Assembly: GCF_900155685.1 (NCBI RefSeq)
Contig: NZ_LT732548.1
Location: 1,880,696 to 1,944,695, forward strand
Source of the DNA: Paenibacillus bouchesdurhonensis
Lineage (GTDB): Bacteria; Bacillota; Bacilli; Paenibacillales; Paenibacillaceae
Length of the DNA: 64,000 nt
Direction: 5' to 3'
How positions within the stretch are numbered: position 1 is the stretch's first letter; each line of letters begins with the position of its first letter. The notes beneath the pieces were generated by a model. It was given only the letters and a program-made list of their open reading frames with translations, ran no database searches and was not told where the DNA came from. Below are positions 48,619-57,373 of the stretch, piece after piece. Position numbers and translations under genes: made by a program.

Positions 48619-48691
48619 TGAAAGCGCTTAAATTACGACTGTTATTTGTTATGACAGTTTATTTGTGTTGGAGATGCTGTGCGAGTATATA
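48619..48691 (+). promoter_or_regulatory. Promoter and cre-like site ahead of the YesN-type regulator
   Basis: TGAAAGCGCTTAAA at 48619-48632 matches the cre consensus except for one base in the last pair. A promoter, TTGTGT (48663-48668) and TATATA (48686-48691) with 17 bases between, lies downstream. The rest of the 420-base gap after the terminator shows nothing else convincing. Confidence 0.45.
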
Positions 48692-48718
48692 TAAATAAAT
48701 ACAGGGGAGGAGTTCTGG

Positions 48719-50269
48719 ATGATCGATGTGCTGATTGTCGACGATGAGCCCAAGCTGAGAGAAGGTCTTCGCACGTTTATCGATTGGGAAGATCTTGGTT
48801 ACCGGGTGGTGGATACAGCGGCTAACGGAAATGAAGCTCTGGAGAAGTATGCCGTTTGCCAGCCAGAGCTGGTTATTGCCGATATAAGAATGCCAGGCAT
48901 GGATGGGCTGCAGTTAATTGGGCGCCTTCGAGAGCAGAATCCTCTGCTACATATATTGATTTTAAGCGGTTACGCGGATTTTGATTATGCCAAGAAGGCA
49001 ATTGCTCACCGGGCAGACGGTTATTTGCTGAAGCCTGTTGATGAAGATGAATTGGTAGAGTACCTTCATGGAATCAGGGCGGCCATTGAGGGCGAACGAG
49101 CCTCGGAGGAATGGCAGCATGCTGCTAAGGAATGGACGAGAGAAGCTTTGATTCAGCTTCTGTTGACGGAAACGGAGCATACATCGGAGGATCGTCGTCA
49201 GTTAAAGGAGAGGGCGGAAGAGCTCGGGGTATTGTGGAATAACTATCAGGTACTGCTAGTCGCTTTGCATGACGAGCTTACGGAATCCGTGCTTTATTTG
49301 CTGAGAAGAGCGTTGGTCGAGAGCATTGAGCTGGTTGATCGGGGCTGGGTGTTCGAGCATTATGGACAGGTCGGCGTACTGCTGAAGGAACCGCTTTTGG
49401 CTGTTGAGAGAGAAGGGGTATATCGCTCCATCGAAGCAGCGGTAGGAGAGACGGGAGTTGAGTTCACCGTAGCGCTGGGCTCCAAGGTCAGCTCATTAGA
49501 TGAAATCGCCGATTCTTACAGCGTCGCACGCGAACTGATTAAACTGCATTTTTTTCTAGATGATGGGAAGCTGCTATGCGAGGAGGATGCGCATAGTGAG
49601 TATGAAGAGGGGTGCTCCGAGGTTCTCCCATCAGAAACTCTAGCCGATCAAATTTATTATGCCGTCGATATCGGGAATGCGAAAGCTGTGAAATCGCTAG
49701 TAAGGCAGGCAGGGCGCACCTTGGTTGTGGAAGGGTTTACGGAAGACGAAATCAAGCGCCGCTTCGTGGAAATTTTGACCTGTGTCATGGGCAAAGGCCT
49801 TAAACAGCATCCTGAGCTCCAGCAGCAAAGCAAGCAGTATTCGGACATGCTGGCAGGAATTTATCATCTGCGGAGCATACAGGCCCTTTATGATAAGACC
49901 GATTACTTCTTGCAGCAGATAATGACGCATTTGGGCGAGAATGATAAGCACCGCGAGGTAAAAATCATGCTCGACCTGATCGAACGAAATTACAGCGATA
50001 ATCTGAAGCTGGAGACGCTGTCGGGCGTTCTAAACTACAATAGCGCATATTTGGGGAAGCTGTTCAAGAATGAGACGGGGGAATACTTCAATACCTATCT
50101 CGACAAGGTGCGGATTGAGAAAGCGAAATCTTATCTCGAAGACGGCCTCAAGGTTTACCAAGTGGCGGAGAAAGTCGGTTACACAAATGTGGATTATTTT
50201 CATTCAAAATTTAAAAAATATGTAGGCACATCTCCGTCCGCTTATCGCCGACATGCGAGCAGCGAGTGA
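48719..50269 (+). CDS. YesN-type response regulator, REC + AraC HTH
   Basis: 516 residues. Receiver domain with D8/D9 and phospho-acceptor D55 (IADIRMPGMDG), Lys in LLKPVDE. A long middle region (~130-400) follows, then an AraC-type double HTH (~410-510, with LSGVLNYNSAYLGKLFKNET and VYQVAEKVGYTNVDYFHSKF). The ATG follows GGGGAGGAG. It has no adjacent kinase; the nearest YesM-type kinase on this strand is at 57374, with three glycan genes between. It probably controls the GH3/GH31/transporter set to its right. It differs from the regulator at 20256 in length and receiver sequence. Confidence 0.9.
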   Translation: MIDVLIVDDEPKLREGLRTFIDWEDLGYRVVDTAANGNEALEKYAVCQPELVIADIRMPGMDGLQLIGRLREQNPLLHILILSGYADFDYAKKAIAHRADGYLLKPVDEDELVEYLHGIRAAIEGERASEEWQHAAKEWTREALIQLLLTETEHTSEDRRQLKERAEELGVLWNNYQVLLVALHDELTESVLYLLRRALVESIELVDRGWVFEHYGQVGVLLKEPLLAVEREGVYRSIEAAVGETGVEFTVALGSKVSSLDEIADSYSVARELIKLHFFLDDGKLLCEEDAHSEYEEGCSEVLPSETLADQIYYAVDIGNAKAVKSLVRQAGRTLVVEGFTEDEIKRRFVEILTCVMGKGLKQHPELQQQSKQYSDMLAGIYHLRSIQALYDKTDYFLQQIMTHLGENDKHREVKIMLDLIERNYSDNLKLETLSGVLNYNSAYLGKLFKNETGEYFNTYLDKVRIEKAKSYLEDGLKVYQVAEKVGYTNVDYFHSKFKKYVGTSPSAYRRHASSE

Positions 50270-50330
50270 TCAGATGGCAGAACAGCAGGTCGGCATCCAA
50301 ATAGGTAAGTAATCCATATATCACTTTCGC

Positions 50331-50364
50331 GTCTTTCCAAGCGTAACTTGGGAAGACTTTTTTT
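50331..50364 (+). terminator. Terminator after the response regulator
   Basis: GTCTTTCCAAG pairs with CTTGGGAAGAC (one G-T pair), loop CGTAA, followed by seven T residues. Confidence 0.9.
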
Positions 50365-50386
50365 GTCCATACTTTTCTAGTACATA

Positions 50387-50573
50387 ACTAACTGGATTCC
50401 TTGTAATAAAATGATACAGCCTGGCTCCGGGCCTGGAATTAACCGGATTTCTTGAAGCTAAAAATAGTATAAAGACTCTATAAGTTGAACAGTTATGTTT
50501 TAGATACTGTAAATACAGCTAATTTGAGAAGCTGTTCAAATGGATTGAAAATAAATACAGGAAATCCATTAAA
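50387..50573. repeat. Head-to-head palindromic repeat element, copy 2
   Basis: Forward units start ACTAACTGGATTCC at 50387 and ATTAACCGGATTTC at 50438, exactly 51 bases apart. Reverse units read on the minus strand ATTAGCTGTATTTAC from about 50523 and TTAATGGATTTCCTG from about 50572. The overall length and two-plus-two layout are as in the element at 28729, although the sequences differ at many positions. No coding signal. Confidence 0.5.
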
Positions 50574-50739
50574 CTCAGCCGCTAGCATGGCAAGCATGTT
50601 TGGCACAAGTCTTCTTGATAGACGGCGAACTCGAACTAAGATTATTATATGAAAACATGACTAATATTCCGTGTATGAAGTCTTTATCGCGCAAGCTATG
50701 ATGACAGTATGGGAGGACGGGGCAAAGTAGCCCAGCGTT

Positions 50740-50753
50740 TAAAAGCGCTTTCA
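50740..50753 (+). promoter_or_regulatory. cre-like operator ahead of the GH3 gene
   Basis: TAAAAGCGCTTTCA matches TGNAANCGNWNNCA at every fixed position but the second. It lies 35 bases before the GTG start, a position where CcpA would block expression. Confidence 0.5.
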
Positions 50754-50788
50754 ACTATTGAAATCATACAGAAATGAGGTCATTCTAC

Positions 50789-53614
50789 GTGGAGCAATAT
50801 GTTAAATTTCCTTTTCAGAATCCAGACTTGCCGTTAGAGGAGCGGGTAAATGATCTAGTGTCCCGATTTACGCTGGAAGAGAAAATTCAATTGATGTGTC
50901 AGTACCAGGCAGAAATTCCCCGGCTTGGCGTAAAAAAATATAAGCATGGCACCGAGGGGGCACATGGCGTGGCTTGGCTTGGCGAAGCTACTGTGTTTCC
51001 GCAGAATACGGGCTTGGCCTGTACTTGGAACCCTGAGCTCATGCATGAAATCGGTGAAGTCATCGCGGATGAAGCGAGGGTATATTATCAGCGCGATCCG
51101 GCTATTAACGGTTTGACGATTTGGTCGCCAACGGTCGATATGGAACGCGACCCTAGATGGGGCAGAACGGAAGAGGCTTATGGCGAAGATCCATACCTGA
51201 CTGGGCGCTTGGCCACGGAGCTTATCAAGGGAATGCAGGGGGATCATCCTTTCTATTATAAGACGGTTGCAACCTTGAAGCATTTCTATGGCAACAATAA
51301 TGAAATTGATCGCGGCAGCGCTTCGGTTAGCATCGATCCGCGGAATAAGCGCGAGTACTATTTGAAAGCGTTTGAAGCACCGTTCCGTGAAGGGCGGGCA
51401 GGCTCGATGATGACCGCATATAACGGCGTCAATGGTACGCCTTGCAATCTCAATCATGAAGTCAACGACATTGTGAAGGGCGAATGGGGCATGGACGGCT
51501 TTGTCGTCGGTGATGCCGGAGACGTGCTTGGAACAGTTATGGATCATGGTTATATCGAGTCCTATGCAGAGGCGGTAGCGGGCTCGGTGAAAGCGGGCAT
51601 CGACAGCATTACCGATGAGCAGGACATATCCTTTCAGGCGCTCCGCGATGCTCTGGAGCAGCAGCTTTTAAGCGAAGCCGACTTGGATCATGCGCTGCGA
51701 AATACGTTCCGGGTGCGTTTCCGTTTAGGAGAGTTCGACCCGGCTGAACGCAATCCTTACAGCAATGTACCTGAATCGAAGCTTTGCGCGCCTGAGCATG
51801 CGGCTCTATCGCTAAGAGCGGCGCGGGAGTCTGTCGTTCTGCTCAAGAATGAGGGTCTGCTGCCGCTCTCGAAGGAGAAGGGTTCGGTTGCTGTGATTGG
51901 ACCGCTTGCTAATGAAGCCTATACGGATTGGTACAGCGGTACGCCCGCATACAAAATCACGCCGCTGCAAGGCGTTGCCGAGCAGGTAGGAATGAATCGC
52001 GTTCATTTCTCCAACGGAAATAACCGTGTTCGTCTTCGTTCGGCTGAGACTGGCAGCTATATATCGATTGCTTCAGACGGCGGAGAATTGAGAGCCGATG
52101 TTAAGAATGCGGACGAGGCGGAAATTTTCGAATGCACGGACTGGGGCTGGGACAATCTTACGCTGCGAGCGTTGAGCAGCGGAAAATTCGTCACCGAGCG
52201 CGAACACGAGCAGGGCGGAGGTCTTGCGGCATCTGCGGAGGAGGCTCGGGGCTGGTTCGTTAAAGAGGCATTCAGCTTCGCTAAAGGCGAGAAAGATGCG
52301 CTTGTGATGAAGTCCTGGGAAGGCAGGCCGATCATCGAGGACGAGAGTAAACGCCTGGTTGTGGCGGGAGAAGAGCAATCCGTGTTTGCCGGATTTTATG
52401 TTGAAGTGGTGCAGAACGGAGTGGAGGAGGCCGTGAAAACGGCGAAATCCGCAGATACTGCGATTGTTTTCGTCGGCAATAGCCCATTTATTAATGGAAA
52501 AGAAACAATCGATCGCCCCGACATTACGCTGCCGCATTCCCAGCAAGCTTTGATTCAAGCCGTGTATGCTGCTAACCCGAATACGGTCGTAGTCATCGTT
52601 GGCAGTTATCCGTTTGCCGTCAATTGGGAGAAGGAGCATATTCCCTCACTAATATTTACTTCGCATGCGGGCCAGGAGCTTGGACATGCCGTTGCAGACG
52701 TGCTGTTTGGAGAATACAACCCGGCGGGACGGCTTAATATGACTTGGTACAAATCAGCCTCCGAACTGCCGGACATCATGGATTATGACATCATTAAAGG
52801 GAAAAGAACTTATCAATATTTCGAGGGTGAAGTACTGTATCCGTTCGGTCATGGATTAAGCTATAGCGAGTTTGCATACAGCAATTTAAAATTGAGCGCC
52901 TCTGCTGTGTCCGCAGGCGATTCCGTAACAGTAACGGTTGATGTTCATAATACGGGGCAGTTGGATGGTGATGAAGTTGTACAGCTATACGTCCGGGCAG
53001 GCCAATCCCGGGTAGTACGGCCGCTTAAGACGCTAAGCGGATTCCGCCGCATGCATCTCGCGGCAGGCGAGAAGAGTACGGCAGCCTTCGAGCTCAGCAG
53101 CACGGATCTGGCGTTCTGGGATGTGACACGGGATCGTTACTGTGTAGAAAGCGGAACGTATACGTTGATGATCGGGCGTTCGGCGGGGGATATCGTGCTG
53201 GAGGCGACGCTTGAGGTCGATGGGGAACGCATTCCGCCGCGTACGGCCGCCGCACCGGTACGGGCGGTTAACTATGATAATTATGAGGGTGTCTTTGTAG
53301 ATGAGTGCTGTGAAGGCGGAGAGAGCGTCGCCTGCTCGCAGGGCGACGGTTGGATCGCGTTCCATGACGTTGAATTCGGAAGCAAGGCCGAAGTTTTTGA
53401 AGCAAGAGTATCCGGGTCGATCAAAGGCGGGGAGATCGAGGTTGTTCTGGACAAAATGGACGGAACTGCCACAGCCGCATGCCGAGTACTGCCAACGGGA
53501 GGCGCGCAGGCATGGACGACAGTATCCGTCCCGGTTGAAGCCGTGTCCGGACGGCGGGATTTGTACCTGAAGCTCAAAGGCGACGTGCGAATAAGCTGGT
53601 TCCGGATCGTATAA
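50789..53614 (+). CDS. GH3 beta-glycosidase with inserted domain and CBM6-like tail
   Basis: 941 residues from the GTG at 50789, preceded by ATGAGGTC; the ATG at 50774 lacks a ribosome site. GH3 N-terminal barrel with the nucleophile D242 in GFVVGDAGD. The (alpha/beta)6 domain is interrupted at ~410-540 by an insert rich in RLRSAETGSYISIAS-type motifs, resembling a fascin or beta-trefoil carbohydrate module. A fibronectin-like domain (~700-800) and a C-terminal CBM6-like domain (~830-940) follow. No signal peptide, so it acts inside the cell, probably as a beta-xylosidase or beta-glucosidase. Next to the alpha-xylosidase this fits stepwise cleavage of xyloglucan-type oligosaccharides. Its stop abuts the stop of the convergent gene. 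Confidence 0.9.
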   Translation: MEQYVKFPFQNPDLPLEERVNDLVSRFTLEEKIQLMCQYQAEIPRLGVKKYKHGTEGAHGVAWLGEATVFPQNTGLACTWNPELMHEIGEVIADEARVYYQRDPAINGLTIWSPTVDMERDPRWGRTEEAYGEDPYLTGRLATELIKGMQGDHPFYYKTVATLKHFYGNNNEIDRGSASVSIDPRNKREYYLKAFEAPFREGRAGSMMTAYNGVNGTPCNLNHEVNDIVKGEWGMDGFVVGDAGDVLGTVMDHGYIESYAEAVAGSVKAGIDSITDEQDISFQALRDALEQQLLSEADLDHALRNTFRVRFRLGEFDPAERNPYSNVPESKLCAPEHAALSLRAARESVVLLKNEGLLPLSKEKGSVAVIGPLANEAYTDWYSGTPAYKITPLQGVAEQVGMNRVHFSNGNNRVRLRSAETGSYISIASDGGELRADVKNADEAEIFECTDWGWDNLTLRALSSGKFVTEREHEQGGGLAASAEEARGWFVKEAFSFAKGEKDALVMKSWEGRPIIEDESKRLVVAGEEQSVFAGFYVEVVQNGVEEAVKTAKSADTAIVFVGNSPFINGKETIDRPDITLPHSQQALIQAVYAANPNTVVVIVGSYPFAVNWEKEHIPSLIFTSHAGQELGHAVADVLFGEYNPAGRLNMTWYKSASELPDIMDYDIIKGKRTYQYFEGEVLYPFGHGLSYSEFAYSNLKLSASAVSAGDSVTVTVDVHNTGQLDGDEVVQLYVRAGQSRVVRPLKTLSGFRRMHLAAGEKSTAAFELSSTDLAFWDVTRDRYCVESGTYTLMIGRSAGDIVLEATLEVDGERIPPRTAAAPVRAVNYDNYEGVFVDECCEGGESVACSQGDGWIAFHDVEFGSKAEVFEARVSGSIKGGEIEVVLDKMDGTATAACRVLPTGGAQAWTTVSVPVEAVSGRRDLYLKLKGDVRISWFRIV

Positions 53615-54517
53615 TTAACTGCTGATCGATTCGAGCAATCTTTTTCGGAATTCGGAAGGCGAGCAATTCATGGCCTTCCGGAATACCCGGATGAAGTAGC
53701 TGATATTGTCGTAACCGACTTCCAGCGCAATGTCGGATATTTTGCGGTCAGGCTCCCTGAGCAGTTCGACGGCTTGGCGAATCCGATAGGAGTTAATGTA
53801 ATCCATCGGGGTTTGCCGGGTCATGGATTTAAAGAAACGGCAAAGCTGCCCTTCGCTCATGGGGATTAGCGCAGCTAATTCCGATAGACGTATTTGCTGG
53901 TCGTAGTTTTGCTGGATGTATAGGATAACTTTTTTTAGCCGCTCGATTTTGAATGAATCATTGCTGTTGCTTGTTGCACGGTTACACAATTGGTCGCGGC
54001 CCGCCATATCCGAAAGCATGAGGTAAAGATGCCCTTTGACAGAACCCTCAAATCCGGGAGTTCTCGCTTCGCAGCTGTTCATCATGGCTGTTAGATGCTG
54101 CAATAAGGACTTGCCGTAATCATGCTTCTCGGAGATATGACGGGGGAACGTGGCCTTTCTTTCTTGCAGGGGGAGAATTAAATTCTCCTGAACAGCGTCA
54201 TAATAAGCACTGGATAGCATATTCGTTCCAAACACTAGGGTAAAGAAGGAGCAGCCCTGATCCCCATGAGCGTGCGCGGCATGAATATCACCGCCATCGA
54301 TGAATACGGCTTCGCCTGCCCGCACGAGGAAATAATCGGTGTCAACCTGGAACAGCGTCTCTCCTTCCAGACAGTAGAAGAATTCAGCCTCTTCATGCCA
54401 GTGGCAATCGATGACGTGTTCGCCTGGGCCAAATTGGTACCAATAGGTGCCAAATGGCAATCTTTCGTCGCCATGGATTTTACTTTCCTTCAGAGAACGG
54501 CGCATTGCTTGATCCAT
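53615..54517 (-). CDS. AraC-family regulator with cupin sensor domain
   Basis: 300 residues. The N-terminal cupin fold (HVIDCHWHEEAEFFYCLEGE, FIDGGDIHAAH) would bind a sugar. The C-terminal AraC double HTH (~205-300) has LSELAALIPMSEGQLCRFFK and ISDIALEVGYDNISYFIRVF. The start was set at the ATG at 54517 after GAGGTGA; GTG at 54526 is also in frame. It is divergent from the alpha-xylosidase gene across 134 bases, the usual position for a local regulator of that gene. Its stop codon directly touches that of the GH3 gene, with no terminator between. Confidence 0.9.
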   Translation of the reverse strand: MDQAMRRSLKESKIHGDERLPFGTYWYQFGPGEHVIDCHWHEEAEFFYCLEGETLFQVDTDYFLVRAGEAVFIDGGDIHAAHAHGDQGCSFFTLVFGTNMLSSAYYDAVQENLILPLQERKATFPRHISEKHDYGKSLLQHLTAMMNSCEARTPGFEGSVKGHLYLMLSDMAGRDQLCNRATSNSNDSFKIERLKKVILYIQQNYDQQIRLSELAALIPMSEGQLCRFFKSMTRQTPMDYINSYRIRQAVELLREPDRKISDIALEVGYDNISYFIRVFRKAMNCSPSEFRKRLLESISS

Positions 54518-54651
54518 TTCTCTCACCTCGTCAATTTTGTGTTATAAAATCATTATATTATGTTAGAAACGGGGGTTTTTTATCAGTATAATGCAAGTAT
54601 AGAATGTTTTACGCAAGATTACAATGAATACAGAAAGGCGGTTCTTTAACG

Positions 54652-56973
54652 ATGAAATTTACAGATGGTAACTGGTTGATTCGTGAAGGAATTACACTGT
54701 CTCCAGCAGTTCAAGCACATGATTTTTCGATTGCAGATCATAAACTGACGGCCTATGCATCAACAACTCCGATTCATGGCCGCGCTAATACGATTAACGG
54801 TCAATTGCTGACCATTCAGTTCCACTCCCCGCTGCCAGGCGTAATTGGCGTGAAACTGGTACATTTTGCTGGCACCGTGGATCACGGCCCTCATTTTGAG
54901 CTGGCTGGCGGCAACGGTGATCATGTTCAGATTAGTGAAAATGATGACTATGCCGAGCTGAAGAGCGGAAATCTGAGCGTTAGAGTGAACAAGGGGCCGC
55001 AATGGTCTGTTGACTTCTATCGGGGTTCCGAACGTATTACGGGCAGCGCGTTCAAATCCATGGCTCATGCTGAAGAAAGCGGCGGCGCCGTGTATATGCG
55101 TGAAGAGCTTGATCTTACGGTTGGCGAATATGTATATGGCCTCGGAGAGCGTTTCACTTCGTTCTTGAAGAACGGCCAAGTGGTAGATATTTGGAACAAG
55201 GACGGCGGCACAAGCTCGGAGCAAGCTTACAAGAACATTCCTTTTTATATTACGAACAAAGGGTATGGGGTATTTGTCAATGATCCGGGGGCTGTTTCCT
55301 TTGAAGTAGCATCGGAGAAGGTAAAGAAGGTACAATTCAGCGTTCCTGGCGAATCGCTCGAATATTTCGTAATTGACGGACCTGAGCCGAAAGAGGTTCT
55401 GAATAAATATACGGCGTTGACAGGCAAGCCGTCTTTGCCGCCTGCATGGACATTTGGTCTGTGGCTGACTACGTCGTTTACGACGAATTATGATGAAGCG
55501 ACGGTTAACTCTTTTGTAGATGGTATGGCGGAGAGAGATTTGCCGCTGCACGTCTTCCACTTCGACTGCTTCTGGATGCGCGAATTCCACTGGACGGATT
55601 TCAAATGGGACGAGCGTACCTTCCCGGATCCAGAAGGAATGCTGAAGCGCCTTAAAGAGAAAGGGCTAAAAATTTGCGTATGGATTAACCCATATATCGC
55701 GCAACGCTCCGCTTTGTTTGAAGAGGGCAAGAAGCATGGCTATCTTGTGAAGAAGCCTAACGGCGACGTATGGCAGTGGAACCTATGGCAGCCGGGCATG
55801 GCGCTCGTTGACTTCACGAATCCTGATGCATGCGAATGGTTCGCCGGCTATCTGCGCGATCTCGTAGATATGGGCGTAGACAGCTTCAAGACGGACTTCG
55901 GTGAGCGGATTCCAACGGATGTCGTCTACCATGACGGATCTGATCCGGTGAAAATGCACAACTATTACACTCAACTGTACAATAAGGTTGTATTTGAAGT
56001 ACTGGAAGAGAAGCTTGGCAAAAATGAAGCAGCCCTATTCGCCCGTTCGGCTACAGCTGGCGGACAGAAGTTCCCGGTTCACTGGGGCGGAGACTGCTAT
56101 GCGGATTACGAGTCGATGGCAGAGAGCTTGAGAGGCGGATTGTCGCTTGGCGTGTCCGGCTTTGGCTTCTGGAGCCACGATATCGGCGGATTCGAGAATA
56201 CGGCGCCTGTCGATGTATTCAAGCGCTGGCTCGCATTTGGCCTACTGTCCAGCCACAGCCGTCTGCATGGCAGCAGCTCGTATCGGGTGCCATGGGCTTA
56301 TGACGAAGAAGCTGTTGATGTAACGCGCTTCTTTACGAAGCTGAAATGCCGTCTGATGCCGTACTTGTTCGACACGGCGGTCGAAGCTACGGAGCTTGGC
56401 GTACCGACTATGCGGGCGATGTTCTTGGAGTTCCCAGAAGATCCGGCAAGCGAAACGCTTGATCGCCAATACATGCTTGGTGATTCCGTACTAGTAGCTC
56501 CGGTATTCAGTAAGGAAGGGGATGTAACCTACTACCTGCCAGAAGGAAAGTGGACGCATCTCTTGACAGGCGAAACCATCGAAGGTGGAAAATGGCGCAA
56601 AGACAACTATGACTTCTTCAGTCTGCCGCTCTTTGTACGTCCGAACTCCATCCTGGCTCTGGGCGCCAACGATACTAAACCGGACTACGACTTCGCACAA
56701 GATGCAGACGTGAGATTGTATCAAATCGAAGACGGTGCGCAGGTATCGCGTAAGGTACGCAGCGTTAAAGGCGACACTGACCTGGAGATCGCAGTATCGC
56801 GTTCAGGCTCTACGCTTAGCATTGCGGCAGAAGGCGCAGGCAAGCCGTTCAGCATCAGTCTGCACGGAATGGGTGAAGCAGCCTCCGTTCAAGGCGGCCA
56901 GCTCAGCGCTGACGGCAGCATTGAAGTAAGTGCGTTCAGCGGCAAAACGGAAATTCAAGTTACCCTTAAATAA
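54652..56973 (+). CDS. yicI: Alpha-xylosidase, GH31 (YicI type)
   Basis: 773-residue cytoplasmic GH31 enzyme that removes alpha-linked xylose from the non-reducing end of isoprimeverose and xyloglucan oligosaccharides. Nucleophile D415 in FKTDFGERIPTDV and acid/base D481 in WGGDCYADYESM lie almost exactly where they do in E. coli YicI (416 and 482). HFDCFWMREFHWTDF and GFGFWSHDIGGFE are typical of the alpha-xylosidase subgroup, as opposed to alpha-glucosidases. AAAGGCGG precedes the ATG and TATAAT is at 54587. It is probably controlled by the divergent AraC/cupin gene. Confidence 0.95.
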   Translation: MKFTDGNWLIREGITLSPAVQAHDFSIADHKLTAYASTTPIHGRANTINGQLLTIQFHSPLPGVIGVKLVHFAGTVDHGPHFELAGGNGDHVQISENDDYAELKSGNLSVRVNKGPQWSVDFYRGSERITGSAFKSMAHAEESGGAVYMREELDLTVGEYVYGLGERFTSFLKNGQVVDIWNKDGGTSSEQAYKNIPFYITNKGYGVFVNDPGAVSFEVASEKVKKVQFSVPGESLEYFVIDGPEPKEVLNKYTALTGKPSLPPAWTFGLWLTTSFTTNYDEATVNSFVDGMAERDLPLHVFHFDCFWMREFHWTDFKWDERTFPDPEGMLKRLKEKGLKICVWINPYIAQRSALFEEGKKHGYLVKKPNGDVWQWNLWQPGMALVDFTNPDACEWFAGYLRDLVDMGVDSFKTDFGERIPTDVVYHDGSDPVKMHNYYTQLYNKVVFEVLEEKLGKNEAALFARSATAGGQKFPVHWGGDCYADYESMAESLRGGLSLGVSGFGFWSHDIGGFENTAPVDVFKRWLAFGLLSSHSRLHGSSSYRVPWAYDEEAVDVTRFFTKLKCRLMPYLFDTAVEATELGVPTMRAMFLEFPEDPASETLDRQYMLGDSVLVAPVFSKEGDVTYYLPEGKWTHLLTGETIEGGKWRKDNYDFFSLPLFVRPNSILALGANDTKPDYDFAQDADVRLYQIEDGAQVSRKVRSVKGDTDLEIAVSRSGSTLSIAAEGAGKPFSISLHGMGEAASVQGGQLSADGSIEVSAFSGKTEIQVTLK

Positions 56974-57074
56974 GTCGGGTTCAGGGATCGATTGGCTTGT
57001 TAGAATGATGATGAAATAGACTTAATGAGTTGGAACATAATGTGTTAGATAATAGCACGTATAGACATGTGGAA

Positions 57075-57112
57075 ATATCCCCTATTTATAGGGGATATTT
57101 TCCGCTTTTTTA
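57075..57112 (+). terminator. Terminator of the alpha-xylosidase gene
   Basis: ATATCCCC and GGGGATAT with loop TATTTATA, followed by TTTCCGCTTTTTT. The remaining ~260 bases up to the kinase gene show no further gene or clear site. Confidence 0.85.
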
Positions 57113-57373
57113 GCATTTTGGCGCAATATATCGTCTTTCAAGGCTGCTTTTCCGTAATATCTATAGTTTTTCTTCCAGTGGCAGACCGTTCCCTTTTAGT
57201 CATAGCCCGGCTTTGTCATAATAGAATAATAAGCTATAGCGCGGCCAGTAGGCCTAGGCGGTAGCTGTATCTTAATAGATATGTACAAATACCGGAAGGG
57301 GCTAGTCAAAATGATGGATGCTGAAAATAGAGATGCAAAGAAGCATTAGAAAATAAGGGGGTGGTGAATCATT

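Noticed and set aside
50855-51547. 230-codon minus-strand ORF
   Set aside because: Antisense to the conserved GH3 barrel region; codon pattern and motifs support only the plus strand.
54760-55590. 276-codon minus-strand ORF
   Set aside because: Antisense to the GH31 alpha-xylosidase gene.
57067-57264. 65-codon ORF after the alpha-xylosidase gene
   Set aside because: It begins inside the terminator hairpin and has no ribosome site or recognisable product.
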